A stretch of DNA of 15,180 bases from positions 1 through 15,180 of the forward strand of contig CAJUGH010000051.1 of the NCBI GenBank assembly GCA_910586215.1. The letters are read 5' to 3'. This document shows, piece after piece, positions 6,950-14,354 of this stretch. The position numbers were made by a program, and so were the translations under genes. Position 1 is the stretch's first letter; each line of letters begins with the position of its first letter. The notes below the pieces were generated by a model, which was given only the letters and a program-made list of their open reading frames with translations, searched no databases and was not told where the DNA came from. Source of the stretch: an uncultured Acetatifactor sp. (GTDB lineage Bacteria > Bacillota > Clostridia > Lachnospirales > Lachnospiraceae).

Positions 6950-6998
6950 GGCGGATCAGTGGCAGGGCGGCCTGTGCGGATCATGCGAAATGACACAG

Positions 6999-7026
6999 AC
7001 CGGGCAGGGATACCTGCCCGGTTTTT
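6999..7026 (+). terminator. intrinsic terminator between secY and adk
   Basis: ACCGGGCAGG (6999-7008) pairs perfectly over 10 bp with CCTGCCCGGT (7013-7022) around a GATA loop, and the stem runs into five T residues (7022-7026). It lies 49 bases after secY and only 18 bases before the adk ATG. I see no good promoter in the gap, so adk and the genes after it must be read by read-through, unless a promoter lies inside secY. Confidence 0.9.
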
Positions 7027-7044
7027 GGTAAAGGAGAGGTTAAT

Positions 7045-7686
7045 ATGAAGATTATTATGTTGGGCGCACCTGGTGCCGGGAAAGGCACCCAGGCAAAAAT
7101 GATTGCGGAGAAATACCAGATTCCCCATATTTCCACAGGGGATATTTTCCGTGCCAATATCAAGAATGGCACCGAACTGGGGGCAGAAGCCAAGAAATAT
7201 ATGGATCAGGGACTTCTGGTTCCAGATGAACTGACCGTACGGATCCTGCTGGACCGTGTGGCCCAGGAAGACTGCGCAGGCGGCTATGTGCTGGATGGAT
7301 TTCCCAGGAACATTCCCCAGGCCCAGGTGCTGGATGAGGCCCTGGAGAAGCTGGGGGAGAAGATCGACATGTGCATTGACGTGGATGTACCAGATGAGAA
7401 CATCGTACGCAGGATGTCCGGCAGAAGGGCCTGCCTGAAGTGCGGTGCCACCTATCACCTGGAGCATATCCCACCCAGGCAGGAAGGGGTGTGCGATACT
7501 TGCGGCAGCGGACTGGTGCTGCGGGAGGATGACAAGCCGGAGACAGTGCAAAACCGCCTGAAGGTCTATCATGAGCAGACCCAGCCCTTGATCGAGTTCT
7601 ACAGTGCCAAGGGTGTGCTGAAGACAGTGGACGGCACCATGGATGTACAGGATGTGTTCTCCGCGATTGTAGGCCTCTTAGGATAG
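7045..7686 (+). CDS. adk: adenylate kinase
   Basis: The 213-residue enzyme catalyses ATP + AMP = 2 ADP in the cytoplasm. The P-loop GAPGAGKGT spans residues 7-15, the AMP-binding region includes HISTGDIFR, and DGFPRNIPQA is the conserved core motif. The lid domain holds four cysteines at 130, 133, 150 and 153, the zinc-binding form found in many Gram-positives (B. subtilis has Asp at the fourth position). Its end has VQNRLKVYHEQTQPLIEFY. AAAGGAG at 7030-7036 is eight bases from the ATG. The secY-adk-map order is standard, but here a terminator stands just upstream. Confidence 0.98.
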   Translation: MKIIMLGAPGAGKGTQAKMIAEKYQIPHISTGDIFRANIKNGTELGAEAKKYMDQGLLVPDELTVRILLDRVAQEDCAGGYVLDGFPRNIPQAQVLDEALEKLGEKIDMCIDVDVPDENIVRRMSGRRACLKCGATYHLEHIPPRQEGVCDTCGSGLVLREDDKPETVQNRLKVYHEQTQPLIEFYSAKGVLKTVDGTMDVQDVFSAIVGLLG

Positions 7687-7704
7687 CGGTACTGGAGGTT
7701 GGCT

Positions 7705-8490
7705 ATGGCAATTATCATTAAGACAGCCCAGGAGATCGGGCTGATAAGGGAGTCCTGCAGACGTCTTGCGGATGTATTCCAGAACCTGGAGCAGGCCGTG
7801 AAACCCGGCATGTCCACCATGGAGATCAATATACTGGGCGACCAGATGATCCGGAAGCACGGATGCATTCCCAATTTCCTGCATTACAACGGATATCCGG
7901 CGTCCATCTGTGTGTCCGTGAACGAGGAGGTGGTCCATGGCATTCCCCGGAAGAAACGGATCCTGCAGGAGGGCGATATTGTAAGTCTGGATGCAGGACT
8001 GATCTACAAGGGGTACCATTCGGATATGGCCAGGACCTTTGCCATCGGGAAGATCAGCAAGGCTACCCAGCAGTTGATAGATGTGACCAGGCAGAGCTTT
8101 TTTGAGGGAATAAAGAAAGCGCGGGCGGGCAATCATCTACATGACATATCCAATAACATTGATGCCTATATCAAGCCTTACGGCTATGGCATTGTCCGGG
8201 ATCTGGTGGGGCATGGCATTGGCACAAAGCTGCATGAAGATCCGCAGATCCCCAACTTTGCCCAGATGCGGCGGGGACCAAAACTCCGGCCAGGCATGAC
8301 ACTGGCCATAGAACCCATGGTCAATATGGGCAGGGCAGATGTGGAATGGCTGGAAGACGACTGGACTGTGGTGACAGAGGATGGATCCTGGTCTGCCCAC
8401 TATGAGAATACCATCCTGGTCACAGATGGGGAACCGGAGATTCTCACACTCTATGAAGCAGGTGCCATCCAGGCGGCATCGGGGGAATGA
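7705..8490 (+). CDS. map: type I methionine aminopeptidase
   Basis: The 261-residue metalloenzyme removes the initiator methionine from nascent proteins. All expected residues are present: His78 in VVHGIP, metal ligands Asp96 and Asp107 (SLDAGLIYKGYHSDMARTF), His170 in GHGIGTKLHEDP, Glu203 in LAIEPMV and Glu234 in HYENTILV, each one less than the E. coli number. There is no N-terminal zinc-finger or SH3 extension. ATG at 7705 with GGAGG at 7694-7698 is chosen; the frame also has a TTG at 7699, which would overlap the ribosome binding site. The gap after adk is 18 bases. Confidence 0.98.
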   Translation: MAIIIKTAQEIGLIRESCRRLADVFQNLEQAVKPGMSTMEINILGDQMIRKHGCIPNFLHYNGYPASICVSVNEEVVHGIPRKKRILQEGDIVSLDAGLIYKGYHSDMARTFAIGKISKATQQLIDVTRQSFFEGIKKARAGNHLHDISNNIDAYIKPYGYGIVRDLVGHGIGTKLHEDPQIPNFAQMRRGPKLRPGMTLAIEPMVNMGRADVEWLEDDWTVVTEDGSWSAHYENTILVTDGEPEILTLYEAGAIQAASGE

Positions 8491-8491
8491 C

Positions 8492-8746
8492 ATGGTAGGA
8501 CAGTTTGTAATTTCCAAGGCAGGACATGACAAGGGCACCCTGTATGTGACTGTGGCAGAAGAGGAAGATTTTGTATATCTGTCGGAGGGGCGCCTTAGAT
8601 CCATGGAATACCCAAAGCGCAAAAGACGCCGCCACATCCAGCCTATGAACAGGACTGTGGAGGAGGCGCTGTGTAGGAAGCTTCATAATGGGGAAAAAGT
8701 ATACGATGAAGAGATAAGATATGCAATCAGGCAGGTGAAGGTATAG
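8492..8746 (+). CDS. KOW-domain RNA-binding protein (L14e/L6e/L27e-like, YbzG family)
   Basis: The 84-residue product begins MVGQFVISKAGHDKGTLYVT, a KOW-type start, and continues with YVTVAEEEDFVYLSEGRLRS and a basic PKRKRRRHIQPMNRT. Proteins of this kind occur in the same place, between map and infA, in B. subtilis (ybzG) and many Clostridia. They resemble the eukaryotic/archaeal L14e family by domain only, so binding to rRNA or another structured RNA is inferred. Its exact role is not established to my knowledge. The ATG is one base after the map stop, with GGGGGA at 8481-8486. An upstream in-frame methionine lies inside map and is not used. Confidence 0.85.
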   Translation: MVGQFVISKAGHDKGTLYVTVAEEEDFVYLSEGRLRSMEYPKRKRRRHIQPMNRTVEEALCRKLHNGEKVYDEEIRYAIRQVKV

Positions 8747-8764
8747 TAATCAGACAGGTGAGGA
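8725..8764 (+). repeat. short direct repeat spanning the KOW gene stop codon
   Basis: AATCAGGCAGGTGAAGG at 8725-8741 encodes the last residues, and a near copy AATCAGACAGGTGAGGA starts at 8748, two bases after the stop, with a 23-base period. The first 14 bases differ at one position. This looks like a recent small tandem duplication of the gene end. The second copy can form a 5-bp stem (GACAG 8753-8757 with CTGTC 8765-8769). Confidence 0.5.
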
Positions 8765-8792
8765 CTGTCAACACTTTTTATGGAGGGAATGT

Positions 8793-9011
8793 ATGTCTAA
8801 AAGTGATGTGATCGAGATCGAAGGAACTGTAGTGGAGAAGCTGCCCAACACCATGTTCCAGGTGGAACTGGAGAACGGGCACAGGGTACTGGCACATATC
8901 AGCGGGAAACTCCGGCAGAATTTCATCCGTATCCTGCCGGGCGACAGGGTTACCCTGGAGTTGTCTCCCTATGATCTCAGCAAAGGCCGCATTATCTGGA
9001 GGGATAAGTAG
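8793..9011 (+). CDS. infA: translation initiation factor IF-1
   Basis: The 72-residue product is the standard IF-1 length. It starts MSKSDVIEIEGTVVEKLPNT, has the OB-fold core MFQVELENGHRVLAHISGKL, and ends with PGDRVTLELSPYDLSKGRII. IF-1 binds the small-subunit A site and helps IF-2 and IF-3 during initiation. GGAGGG at 8782-8787 is five bases from the ATG. In the usual Firmicutes order rpmJ would follow directly; here three membrane protein genes intervene. Confidence 0.98.
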   Translation: MSKSDVIEIEGTVVEKLPNTMFQVELENGHRVLAHISGKLRQNFIRILPGDRVTLELSPYDLSKGRIIWRDK

Positions 9012-9061
9012 GTAGGATAGTTCCTGGCCGAAAGCCATGTGTGAAGGAGTGGACAGGGATT

Positions 9062-10612
9062 ATGCAGGAACTGAGCCAGGCAAAGGGAGCCGGCGGAAGA
9101 CATAGCTGGGAGACAGGACAGGGGAAACAGGATATGGCGAGGAAGATACGGAATATACTGGTTCTATTATTGTGCAGTGTGGTGACAGGGACGCTGCTCT
9201 TGATGCTGATATTCCTGCTCCCGGTGGAACCGGCCAGACAGCACGTGGAAGAGTCCCTGTACAACATGATAGAAGTCCGGGAGGATCCCCAGGGGGATGC
9301 CACCAGGAAAGGGATTGTCAGCTTGAAGGAGAATTTCACAGATACCCTGATGGTACAGAACTGCCTGGAAAAGGTGGAGGGAAAAGGGCTGCTGGAGCAT
9401 GCCATGTATGTGTACCATTATGATATCCAGGGGGAGGACGAGACCACCTGGCTCACAGAGGAATCCCTGGTGCGGTTCCTGCGGCAGGGGCCGGAGGGGA
9501 TGCATCTCAGGGAATATTCCAAGTACTGGCATGGCTATCTCATATTTCTAAAGCCTCTGCTTCTGCTGATGTCCTGGGATCATCTGGAGATCTTTCTCCT
9601 GGTGGTACAGGTACTGTTCCTGGTGGCTGTAGTGATGGTATCCTGCTTTCGGAAGAAGCCATACCTGGGGCTGGGCCTGCTCTGTGCTTTCCTGTTTATG
9701 AAGCCCCTGCGCATCTGGATGTCCCTGGCCATGTCCGTCTGCTGGTGGATCATCCTGGCCGCAGTGCTGGCACTGCTGCTGTTCCAGGAAAAGCTGGAGG
9801 AGAGGAACTGGCAGGGGGAATTCTTCCTCCTGGTGGGTATTGTCACGGCTTATCTGGACTTTCTGACCTACCCTATTGCTACACTGGGAATCCCCTTCAG
9901 TATCTGGCTGGTACAGCGCCAGAAAATGGGACAGGGCGGCAGGACAGACGGCGGTAAGACAGACCTGCAGAGGGAGAAAGCAGGACCGGCCAGGAAAGGA
10001 ACGCAGGGTCTGGAAAGTGAATCCGCGCCCGGGGAAGCGATGCAACCGGAAGACAGGCCAGCCCAGGAAAAGAGGACAGCCCGGAAAGTAGGCGCACTGG
10101 CAAAAGAATGTGGAAGTATCCTCTGGCCCTGTATCTGCTGGGCTGTGGGATATGCGGGAATGTGGGGCATGAAATGGGTGACGGCAGAACTTACCTGCCA
10201 GACAGGTACCCTGCGGAATGCCGTGTGGTCCATTATCACCCGGGCAGAGCCGCTGGATGGCTACCAATCCTTTTTTTCAGGGGTATACAGGACATGGAGT
10301 GCCGTGATGGGACAATATGATGCAGCGTGGTATGGCATCCTGTTCGGTATGGTTGCAGCAGCGGCAGTGGTGTCCGGCCTGATATGCCTGTGCAAGGCCA
10401 GGAACCGGAACTGGGGAATTACCATGGGGGCGTTGACGATGGCGGCCTTGTTGCCTGTGGGGTGGATGATTCTGACCCAGAACCATACGGCCATCCATTG
10501 TCTGTTCACTTTCCGGATCCTGGGTACTTCCATCCTGGCACTCTGGTGTATGTCGGTTTCCTCCATACGAACCATATGGCAGGCAAGAAGGACTGGAGGG
10601 ACGGAAAAATAA
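9062..10612 (+). CDS. uncharacterised polytopic membrane protein, possible GT-C-like or envelope polysaccharide protein
   Basis: I cannot assign a named family. The 516-residue product has one N-terminal membrane helix (about residues 31-52), an outside segment of about 100 residues with NFTDTLM from residue 91, then about nine more helices. YSKYWHGYLIFLKPLLLLM (from 152) and YLDFLTYP (Asp266) look like family motifs. A 60-residue charged, low-complexity cytoplasmic loop lies at about 288-347. The start is uncertain: ATG 9062 has AAGGAG at 9044-9049 with a long 12-base spacing; GTG 9041 has no site; ATG 9134 (MARKIRNIL) directly precedes the first helix and follows AGGGGA. The gene follows infA by 50 bases with no promoter seen and overlaps the next gene. 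Context suggests envelope glycan work. Confidence 0.7.
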   Translation: MQELSQAKGAGGRHSWETGQGKQDMARKIRNILVLLLCSVVTGTLLLMLIFLLPVEPARQHVEESLYNMIEVREDPQGDATRKGIVSLKENFTDTLMVQNCLEKVEGKGLLEHAMYVYHYDIQGEDETTWLTEESLVRFLRQGPEGMHLREYSKYWHGYLIFLKPLLLLMSWDHLEIFLLVVQVLFLVAVVMVSCFRKKPYLGLGLLCAFLFMKPLRIWMSLAMSVCWWIILAAVLALLLFQEKLEERNWQGEFFLLVGIVTAYLDFLTYPIATLGIPFSIWLVQRQKMGQGGRTDGGKTDLQREKAGPARKGTQGLESESAPGEAMQPEDRPAQEKRTARKVGALAKECGSILWPCICWAVGYAGMWGMKWVTAELTCQTGTLRNAVWSIITRAEPLDGYQSFFSGVYRTWSAVMGQYDAAWYGILFGMVAAAAVVSGLICLCKARNRNWGITMGALTMAALLPVGWMILTQNHTAIHCLFTFRILGTSILALWCMSVSSIRTIWQARRTGGTEK

Positions 10613-12369
10613 AGGGTAAAAGAAGCGGAAGATATTTACATGTTGTTTTTGCAGGCATTCTTCTGTTGTATCCCCTGCGTCATGTCCACCTGGGTGTGGA
10701 TCTGTGGGACGGCGGATATAACTATGCGAACTTTCAATTTACCGGCCTGGAACATATGGATTCCATGTGGTATTTTGCCACCTGGATAGCCAATGTGTTT
10801 GGAAATGCATTGACAAAGCTGCCCTGGGGGGACACCATGCTGGGCATGAATGTGTACACTTCCCTGGTAGTCGGTGTGACGGGGGGAGGGGCTTATCTGT
10901 TCTGTGTGAAAAAGCTGCATATGCCTGCCTGGGTGGCATTCCTGGGAGAAGTGCTGGCCCTTAGCCTGTGCTGGGCACCCTCTGCGGTGCTGTACAATTA
11001 TCTGACTTATGGGCTTCTGCTGGCAGGGATGATATGTCTGTACCAGGGACTGATGCAGGGGAAGGACAGGTATCTGGTACTGGCCGGAGGCATCCTGGGG
11101 CTGAATGTAGGAGTGCGTTTTTCCAACCTGGTACAGATGGGACTGATCCTGGTGGTGTGGTATGATGGGCTTATGGAAAGGAAGAAGCCTGCAAAAATGC
11201 TCCGGGAGACAGGACTGTGTATCCTGGGATATGCAGGGACTCTCTGTGCCTTTTTGTCATATATGGCATGCCGGTATGGACTGGGGGAGTATACAGAAGG
11301 GATCCGCCGGCTGTTTGCCATGACGGAGCATGCCCCGGATTATTCTGCCCTTTCCATGCTGGAGGGAATGGTCTGGGCCTATTACAACAGCAAATACTGG
11401 GTGAAGTGGCTGGTACTGGCGGTAGTCATTGGTTTCCTGGTCTGTCTGGTGCTGCCCAGGACCTGGGTATGGGCAAAAAGGATCCTTTCAATTCTGGTGA
11501 TTGTGACCATGCAGGGATGGCTGGTGAGACGGGGATACTGCATACGGGATTTTGCGTCTTATGATTCCATCTATTTTCCCTGTATCTTTGTGTTTGAGAT
11601 GGCAATCGGCCTGTCCCTTCTGCAGCTTCCCTTTAGGAAGGTGAAGCGGGAATACAGGATACAGGCCCTGCTGGTGATACTATTGTTACTGCTCTCTTCC
11701 CTGGGAACCAACAATGCCGTCTATTCCAGCATGAACAATCTGTTTCTGGCACTGCCCCTTTTTTTGTGGATGGTATACCGCTTCCTGCGGGAGTACAGAC
11801 ATATCTTGATATTCCCCCTCCAGGCGGTCCTGGTGGTGGGAATCCTGTTGCTGGCCGTTCAGGGAGTGGAATTCGGAATACGTTATGTCTATGAGGAGGC
11901 TGCAGGGGCCAGGGATCTTAGCGCTCAGGTGACAGGGGTGCCTGTCCTTCGGGGGATACACACCAGTCCCCAGAGGGCAGCACAACTGACAGGGCTGTAT
12001 GCATATCTGGAGGCAGAGGACCTTCTGGGGGAGGCATGCATCCTCTATGGTTATATTCCGGGGATTTCCTATTATATGGGACTGGAGCCTGCCATCAATA
12101 TATGGAGTGACCTGGATTCCTATGACCCTGCGGTCATGCTGGAGGATCTGGAAGAAGTGGATACCAGGGGGAAAAAGGACGGCACAAAACCATTGGTGAT
12201 TCTGGAAGGGCGATACCGGCAATATATAGAAACAGGTGATTTCACAGAGTTGGAGCAACATGTCATTGCCTGCATAAAATTTCGGTATATCTGCGCATAT
12301 ATGGAACAAAACGCATACTATCTGGATTATGCCAATGATAAGTACGCAGTATACCGGGCAGTGAGGTGA
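10576..12369 (+). CDS. large integral membrane protein, probable GT-C-type glycosyltransferase
   Basis: The 597-residue product has about 11 membrane helices and then a soluble C-terminal part of about 160 residues (from about 435). The first outside loop contains VDLWDGGYNYANFQF with Asp42 and Asp45, the position where GT-C enzymes carry their catalytic acidic residues, so a lipid-phosphate-sugar transferase is plausible. GVRFSNLVQMGLIL and VVWYDGL follow. The tail ends with a beta-like DKYAVYRAVR, similar in style to the end of the next protein. The ATG at 10576 overlaps the previous gene by 37 bases and lacks a clear ribosome binding site. GGAGGG at 10595-10600 is not followed by an ordinary start codon, only by ATA at 10609. 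Coupled translation from the upstream gene is likely. Confidence 0.7.
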   Translation: MAGKKDWRDGKIKGKRSGRYLHVVFAGILLLYPLRHVHLGVDLWDGGYNYANFQFTGLEHMDSMWYFATWIANVFGNALTKLPWGDTMLGMNVYTSLVVGVTGGGAYLFCVKKLHMPAWVAFLGEVLALSLCWAPSAVLYNYLTYGLLLAGMICLYQGLMQGKDRYLVLAGGILGLNVGVRFSNLVQMGLILVVWYDGLMERKKPAKMLRETGLCILGYAGTLCAFLSYMACRYGLGEYTEGIRRLFAMTEHAPDYSALSMLEGMVWAYYNSKYWVKWLVLAVVIGFLVCLVLPRTWVWAKRILSILVIVTMQGWLVRRGYCIRDFASYDSIYFPCIFVFEMAIGLSLLQLPFRKVKREYRIQALLVILLLLLSSLGTNNAVYSSMNNLFLALPLFLWMVYRFLREYRHILIFPLQAVLVVGILLLAVQGVEFGIRYVYEEAAGARDLSAQVTGVPVLRGIHTSPQRAAQLTGLYAYLEAEDLLGEACILYGYIPGISYYMGLEPAINIWSDLDSYDPAVMLEDLEEVDTRGKKDGTKPLVILEGRYRQYIETGDFTELEQHVIACIKFRYICAYMEQNAYYLDYANDKYAVYRAVR

Positions 12370-12407
12370 GCTTTGGACAGTGGGGATCAAGTAGGAGGCA
12401 GAATGTA

Positions 12408-13847
12408 ATGGCAGACAGCAATAAGGGACAGCATTTTGTATGGAAATATTTACCTGTTGCAGCACTTGTGATCTGGGGGGCATTTTCCATTACCAATAAT
12501 CTGTGGTATGATGAGGCCTACTCTGCATCCATGGTATCGCTTCCGTGGATACGTTTGATTTATATCACAGCGGTGGATGATCACTCCCCATTTTACTATA
12601 TCCTGCTGAAGCTGTTCTACCATCTCTGCGGAGGCGGTACCCATTTCTGGGGACTGAAACTGATGTCAGTGCTCTTCATGCTGGGCTATATCCTGCTGGG
12701 CAAGTATTATGTAAAAAAGCTGTTTGGGGAAAAGGTATCTGTATATTTTATGCTGTTCTCCATCCTGTCACCCATTATGAGCGTCCAGGCGGGAAATGTG
12801 CGGATGTATGCGGTAGCCATATTTTTCATGACGCTGATGGGACTGACAGCCTATGATATCTACCTGGGGGCTACCAGGAAAAAGTGGATTGTATTCTGTG
12901 CAGCTAGCATATGTACAGTATACTGTCATACTTTTGCCTTGATACAGACGTTTCTCTTTTACCTGCTGTTTCTGGCGGTGTTGCTATATACCCGCCAGAA
13001 GGAGAAGATCAAGCCGTTTTTCTTATGTGGAATCATTGTATCCGTGGTATTCTCTCCCTGGCTTCTTGTGACCTGCCGGCAGTTTATCCTGCGGATGCGC
13101 TATGACACGGGTTCCGTGGCGATACACCCCACCATGTATTCCTTTATGGACTATTGTGCGGAATGGTTCTCTGCCCTGGAGACACCGATTGCACCAGTGG
13201 TGTTCCTGGGACTGGGAATGACGGTGGTACTTGGTTATTTTGCGGTTGACTGGATGCGCAGGGAGAAGAATTATGCGCCGGCTGTGGGAATGGGGGCACT
13301 GGGGCTGACAGTGCTGGCAGGTGTCCTCATCTCTGTCTATGTGAATAACTGCTTCCTGGGGAGGTATGCGTTCCCGGGATTTGGCTTTCTGATGCTTTTC
13401 CTGGCGGTGGGCTTTTGTCAGATTGCATCCTGTAAATGGCGGTTTTCTATACTGGCAGTTGCAGTTTTTTGTTTTCTGATGCAGTACATCTCAGAACTTC
13501 GGCTGGAATATGACAGGGGGCTTGAGACATATGAGACGTTCTGGGAGGAGCAGGTGACCCAGGAAGATGTGATGATAGGTCCCTTTGTCCATGCTATTTT
13601 TTTGAATGTGTATCATCCGGAATTACAATACTATCTCAATGGATACAAAAGTTACAGTATACCTTTTGTAAATACCGATGAACTTACGAATATAGCACAA
13701 TTGGAGTCTGTGGGGGGGAATATCTGGTGGATCTGTTTCCAGGGAGGGACACCGGAGGCGCTGGCAGATGTCTACAGCTATGAGGAAGCGGTGAGTTTCC
13801 ACTATATGTACTACGACTTTGTAATATACAGGCTTGAAAAGAAATAG
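12408..13847 (+). CDS. GT-C family glycosyltransferase (ArnT/PMT-like, glycosyltransferase family 39 type)
   Basis: The 479-residue product has about nine membrane helices and a soluble C-terminal region (from about 361). Its first outside loop carries LWYDEAYSASMV with Asp35-Glu36, the acidic pair typical of this superfamily. Then come DDHSPFYYILLKLF (residues 57-70) and AGNVRMYAV (Arg132, Tyr134), which match the HxPxYY and E/xARMY patterns of PMT/ArnT-like enzymes. Such proteins move a sugar from a polyprenyl-phosphate donor to an acceptor on the outer face of the membrane; the substrate cannot be read from sequence. ATG 12408 has AGGAGG at 12393-12398, nine bases away. The frame is open to a GTG at 12366 overlapping the upstream stop, but that has no ribosome binding site. 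Confidence 0.85.
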   Translation: MADSNKGQHFVWKYLPVAALVIWGAFSITNNLWYDEAYSASMVSLPWIRLIYITAVDDHSPFYYILLKLFYHLCGGGTHFWGLKLMSVLFMLGYILLGKYYVKKLFGEKVSVYFMLFSILSPIMSVQAGNVRMYAVAIFFMTLMGLTAYDIYLGATRKKWIVFCAASICTVYCHTFALIQTFLFYLLFLAVLLYTRQKEKIKPFFLCGIIVSVVFSPWLLVTCRQFILRMRYDTGSVAIHPTMYSFMDYCAEWFSALETPIAPVVFLGLGMTVVLGYFAVDWMRREKNYAPAVGMGALGLTVLAGVLISVYVNNCFLGRYAFPGFGFLMLFLAVGFCQIASCKWRFSILAVAVFCFLMQYISELRLEYDRGLETYETFWEEQVTQEDVMIGPFVHAIFLNVYHPELQYYLNGYKSYSIPFVNTDELTNIAQLESVGGNIWWICFQGGTPEALADVYSYEEAVSFHYMYYDFVIYRLEKK

Positions 13848-13855
13848 TGCTGGCT

Positions 13856-14007
13856 GAACTGTTGTTACCGTTCACTTCATTCACAGCAACAGATGCACAC
13901 AAAACACCAAATGCAGGCGTTTTGGCACACAGTAGTCTCGGGTTTGTCACACAAAAAAGTGCGTAAAAACACCTCGCGGCGGCACGAGTGAACAGTAAAG
14001 AACTGTT
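13856..14007. mobile_element. possible MITE-like or interspersed element with 12-bp terminal inverted repeats and 8-bp flanking direct repeats
   Basis: TTACCGTTCACT (13865-13876) and AGTGAACAGTAA (13987-13998) are inverted repeats matching at 11 of 12 positions. GAACTGTT stands directly outside both ends (13856-13863 and 14000-14007), like an 8-bp target duplication, giving an element of about 136 bp at 13864-13999. It has an internal stem CAAAACACC/GGCGTTTTG (13900-13908 with 13916-13924, 8 of 9 pairs) and no coding capacity. The outer direct repeat is partly complementary to the inverted-repeat end (AACAGT/ACTGTT), so some of the symmetry could be one RNA or DNA palindrome instead of a transposition scar. 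It fills most of the 254-base gap before rpmJ. Confidence 0.4.
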
Positions 14008-14039
14008 TTCAAAAAGTTACAAAATAGGCAGAAAAAGGC

Positions 14040-14068
14040 TTGCAAAAGGGAATATGCCATGCTATAAT
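14040..14068 (+). promoter_or_regulatory. strong sigma-A promoter with extended -10, driving rpmJ
   Basis: A -35 box TTGCAA (14040-14045) and a consensus -10 TATAAT (14063-14068) are 17 bases apart. TG at 14060-14061 makes an extended -10 (TGcTATAAT). Transcription should start near 14074-14076, giving a 5' leader of about 27 bases before the rpmJ GTG. It lies just downstream of the inserted membrane genes and is the best promoter in the window. Confidence 0.85.
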
Positions 14069-14101
14069 GTAAAACGGTCTTTTTTGAAAGGAGGGTTTAA
14101 C

Positions 14102-14215
14102 GTGAAGGTTAGATCATCAGTAAAACCAATTTGCGAGAAGTGCAAAATCATCAAGAGAAAAGGACGCATCAGGGTAATCTGCGAGAATCCGAAGCACAAA
14201 CAGAGACAGGGATAA
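14102..14215 (+). CDS. rpmJ: 50S ribosomal protein L36
   Basis: The 37-residue product MKVRSSVKPICEKCKIIKRK, ending GRIRVICENPKHKQRQG, is the zinc-ribbon form of L36, with ligands Cys11, Cys14, Cys27 and His32. It binds 23S rRNA near the base of the L7/L12 stalk. The start is GTG at 14102, six bases after an excellent AAAGGAGGG (14087-14095). The same frame is open back to 13988, but that extension would cover the promoter and is not L36-like. The gene has its own promoter and is separated from infA by about 5.1 kb, which is unusual. Confidence 0.97.
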   Translation: MKVRSSVKPICEKCKIIKRKGRIRVICENPKHKQRQG

Positions 14216-14354
14216 TCACCGTCTGATGACAGCCAGGTGTGGCTGTTCCAGATTAAGTGGGTTCTTGTCCGGTTGATATGTGCGGCTGAACCAGTGCATC
14301 GGCACTGATTATCATAGAACTGGGATAGGGCTTACAGGCGATTACTTCTTGATA

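Noticed and set aside
8753..8779. GACAG/CTGTC stem followed by a T-rich stretch before infA as a terminator
   Set aside because: The stem is only 5 bp and AACAC separates it from the T residues.
11686..12483. 265-codon minus-strand open frame opposite the second and third membrane genes
   Set aside because: It crosses the gene boundary, has no plausible start signals, and its composition reflects codon bias of the opposite strand.
13861..13892. CTGTTG...CAACAG stem after the third membrane gene as a terminator
   Set aside because: The loop is about 20 bases, the stem is weak and no T-run follows.
14224..14250. CTGATGA followed by a stem (CAGCCA/TGGCTG), resembling the start of a hammerhead ribozyme core
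   Set aside because: The stem is followed by TTCC where the GAAA core should be, and no cleavage-site helix can be placed.
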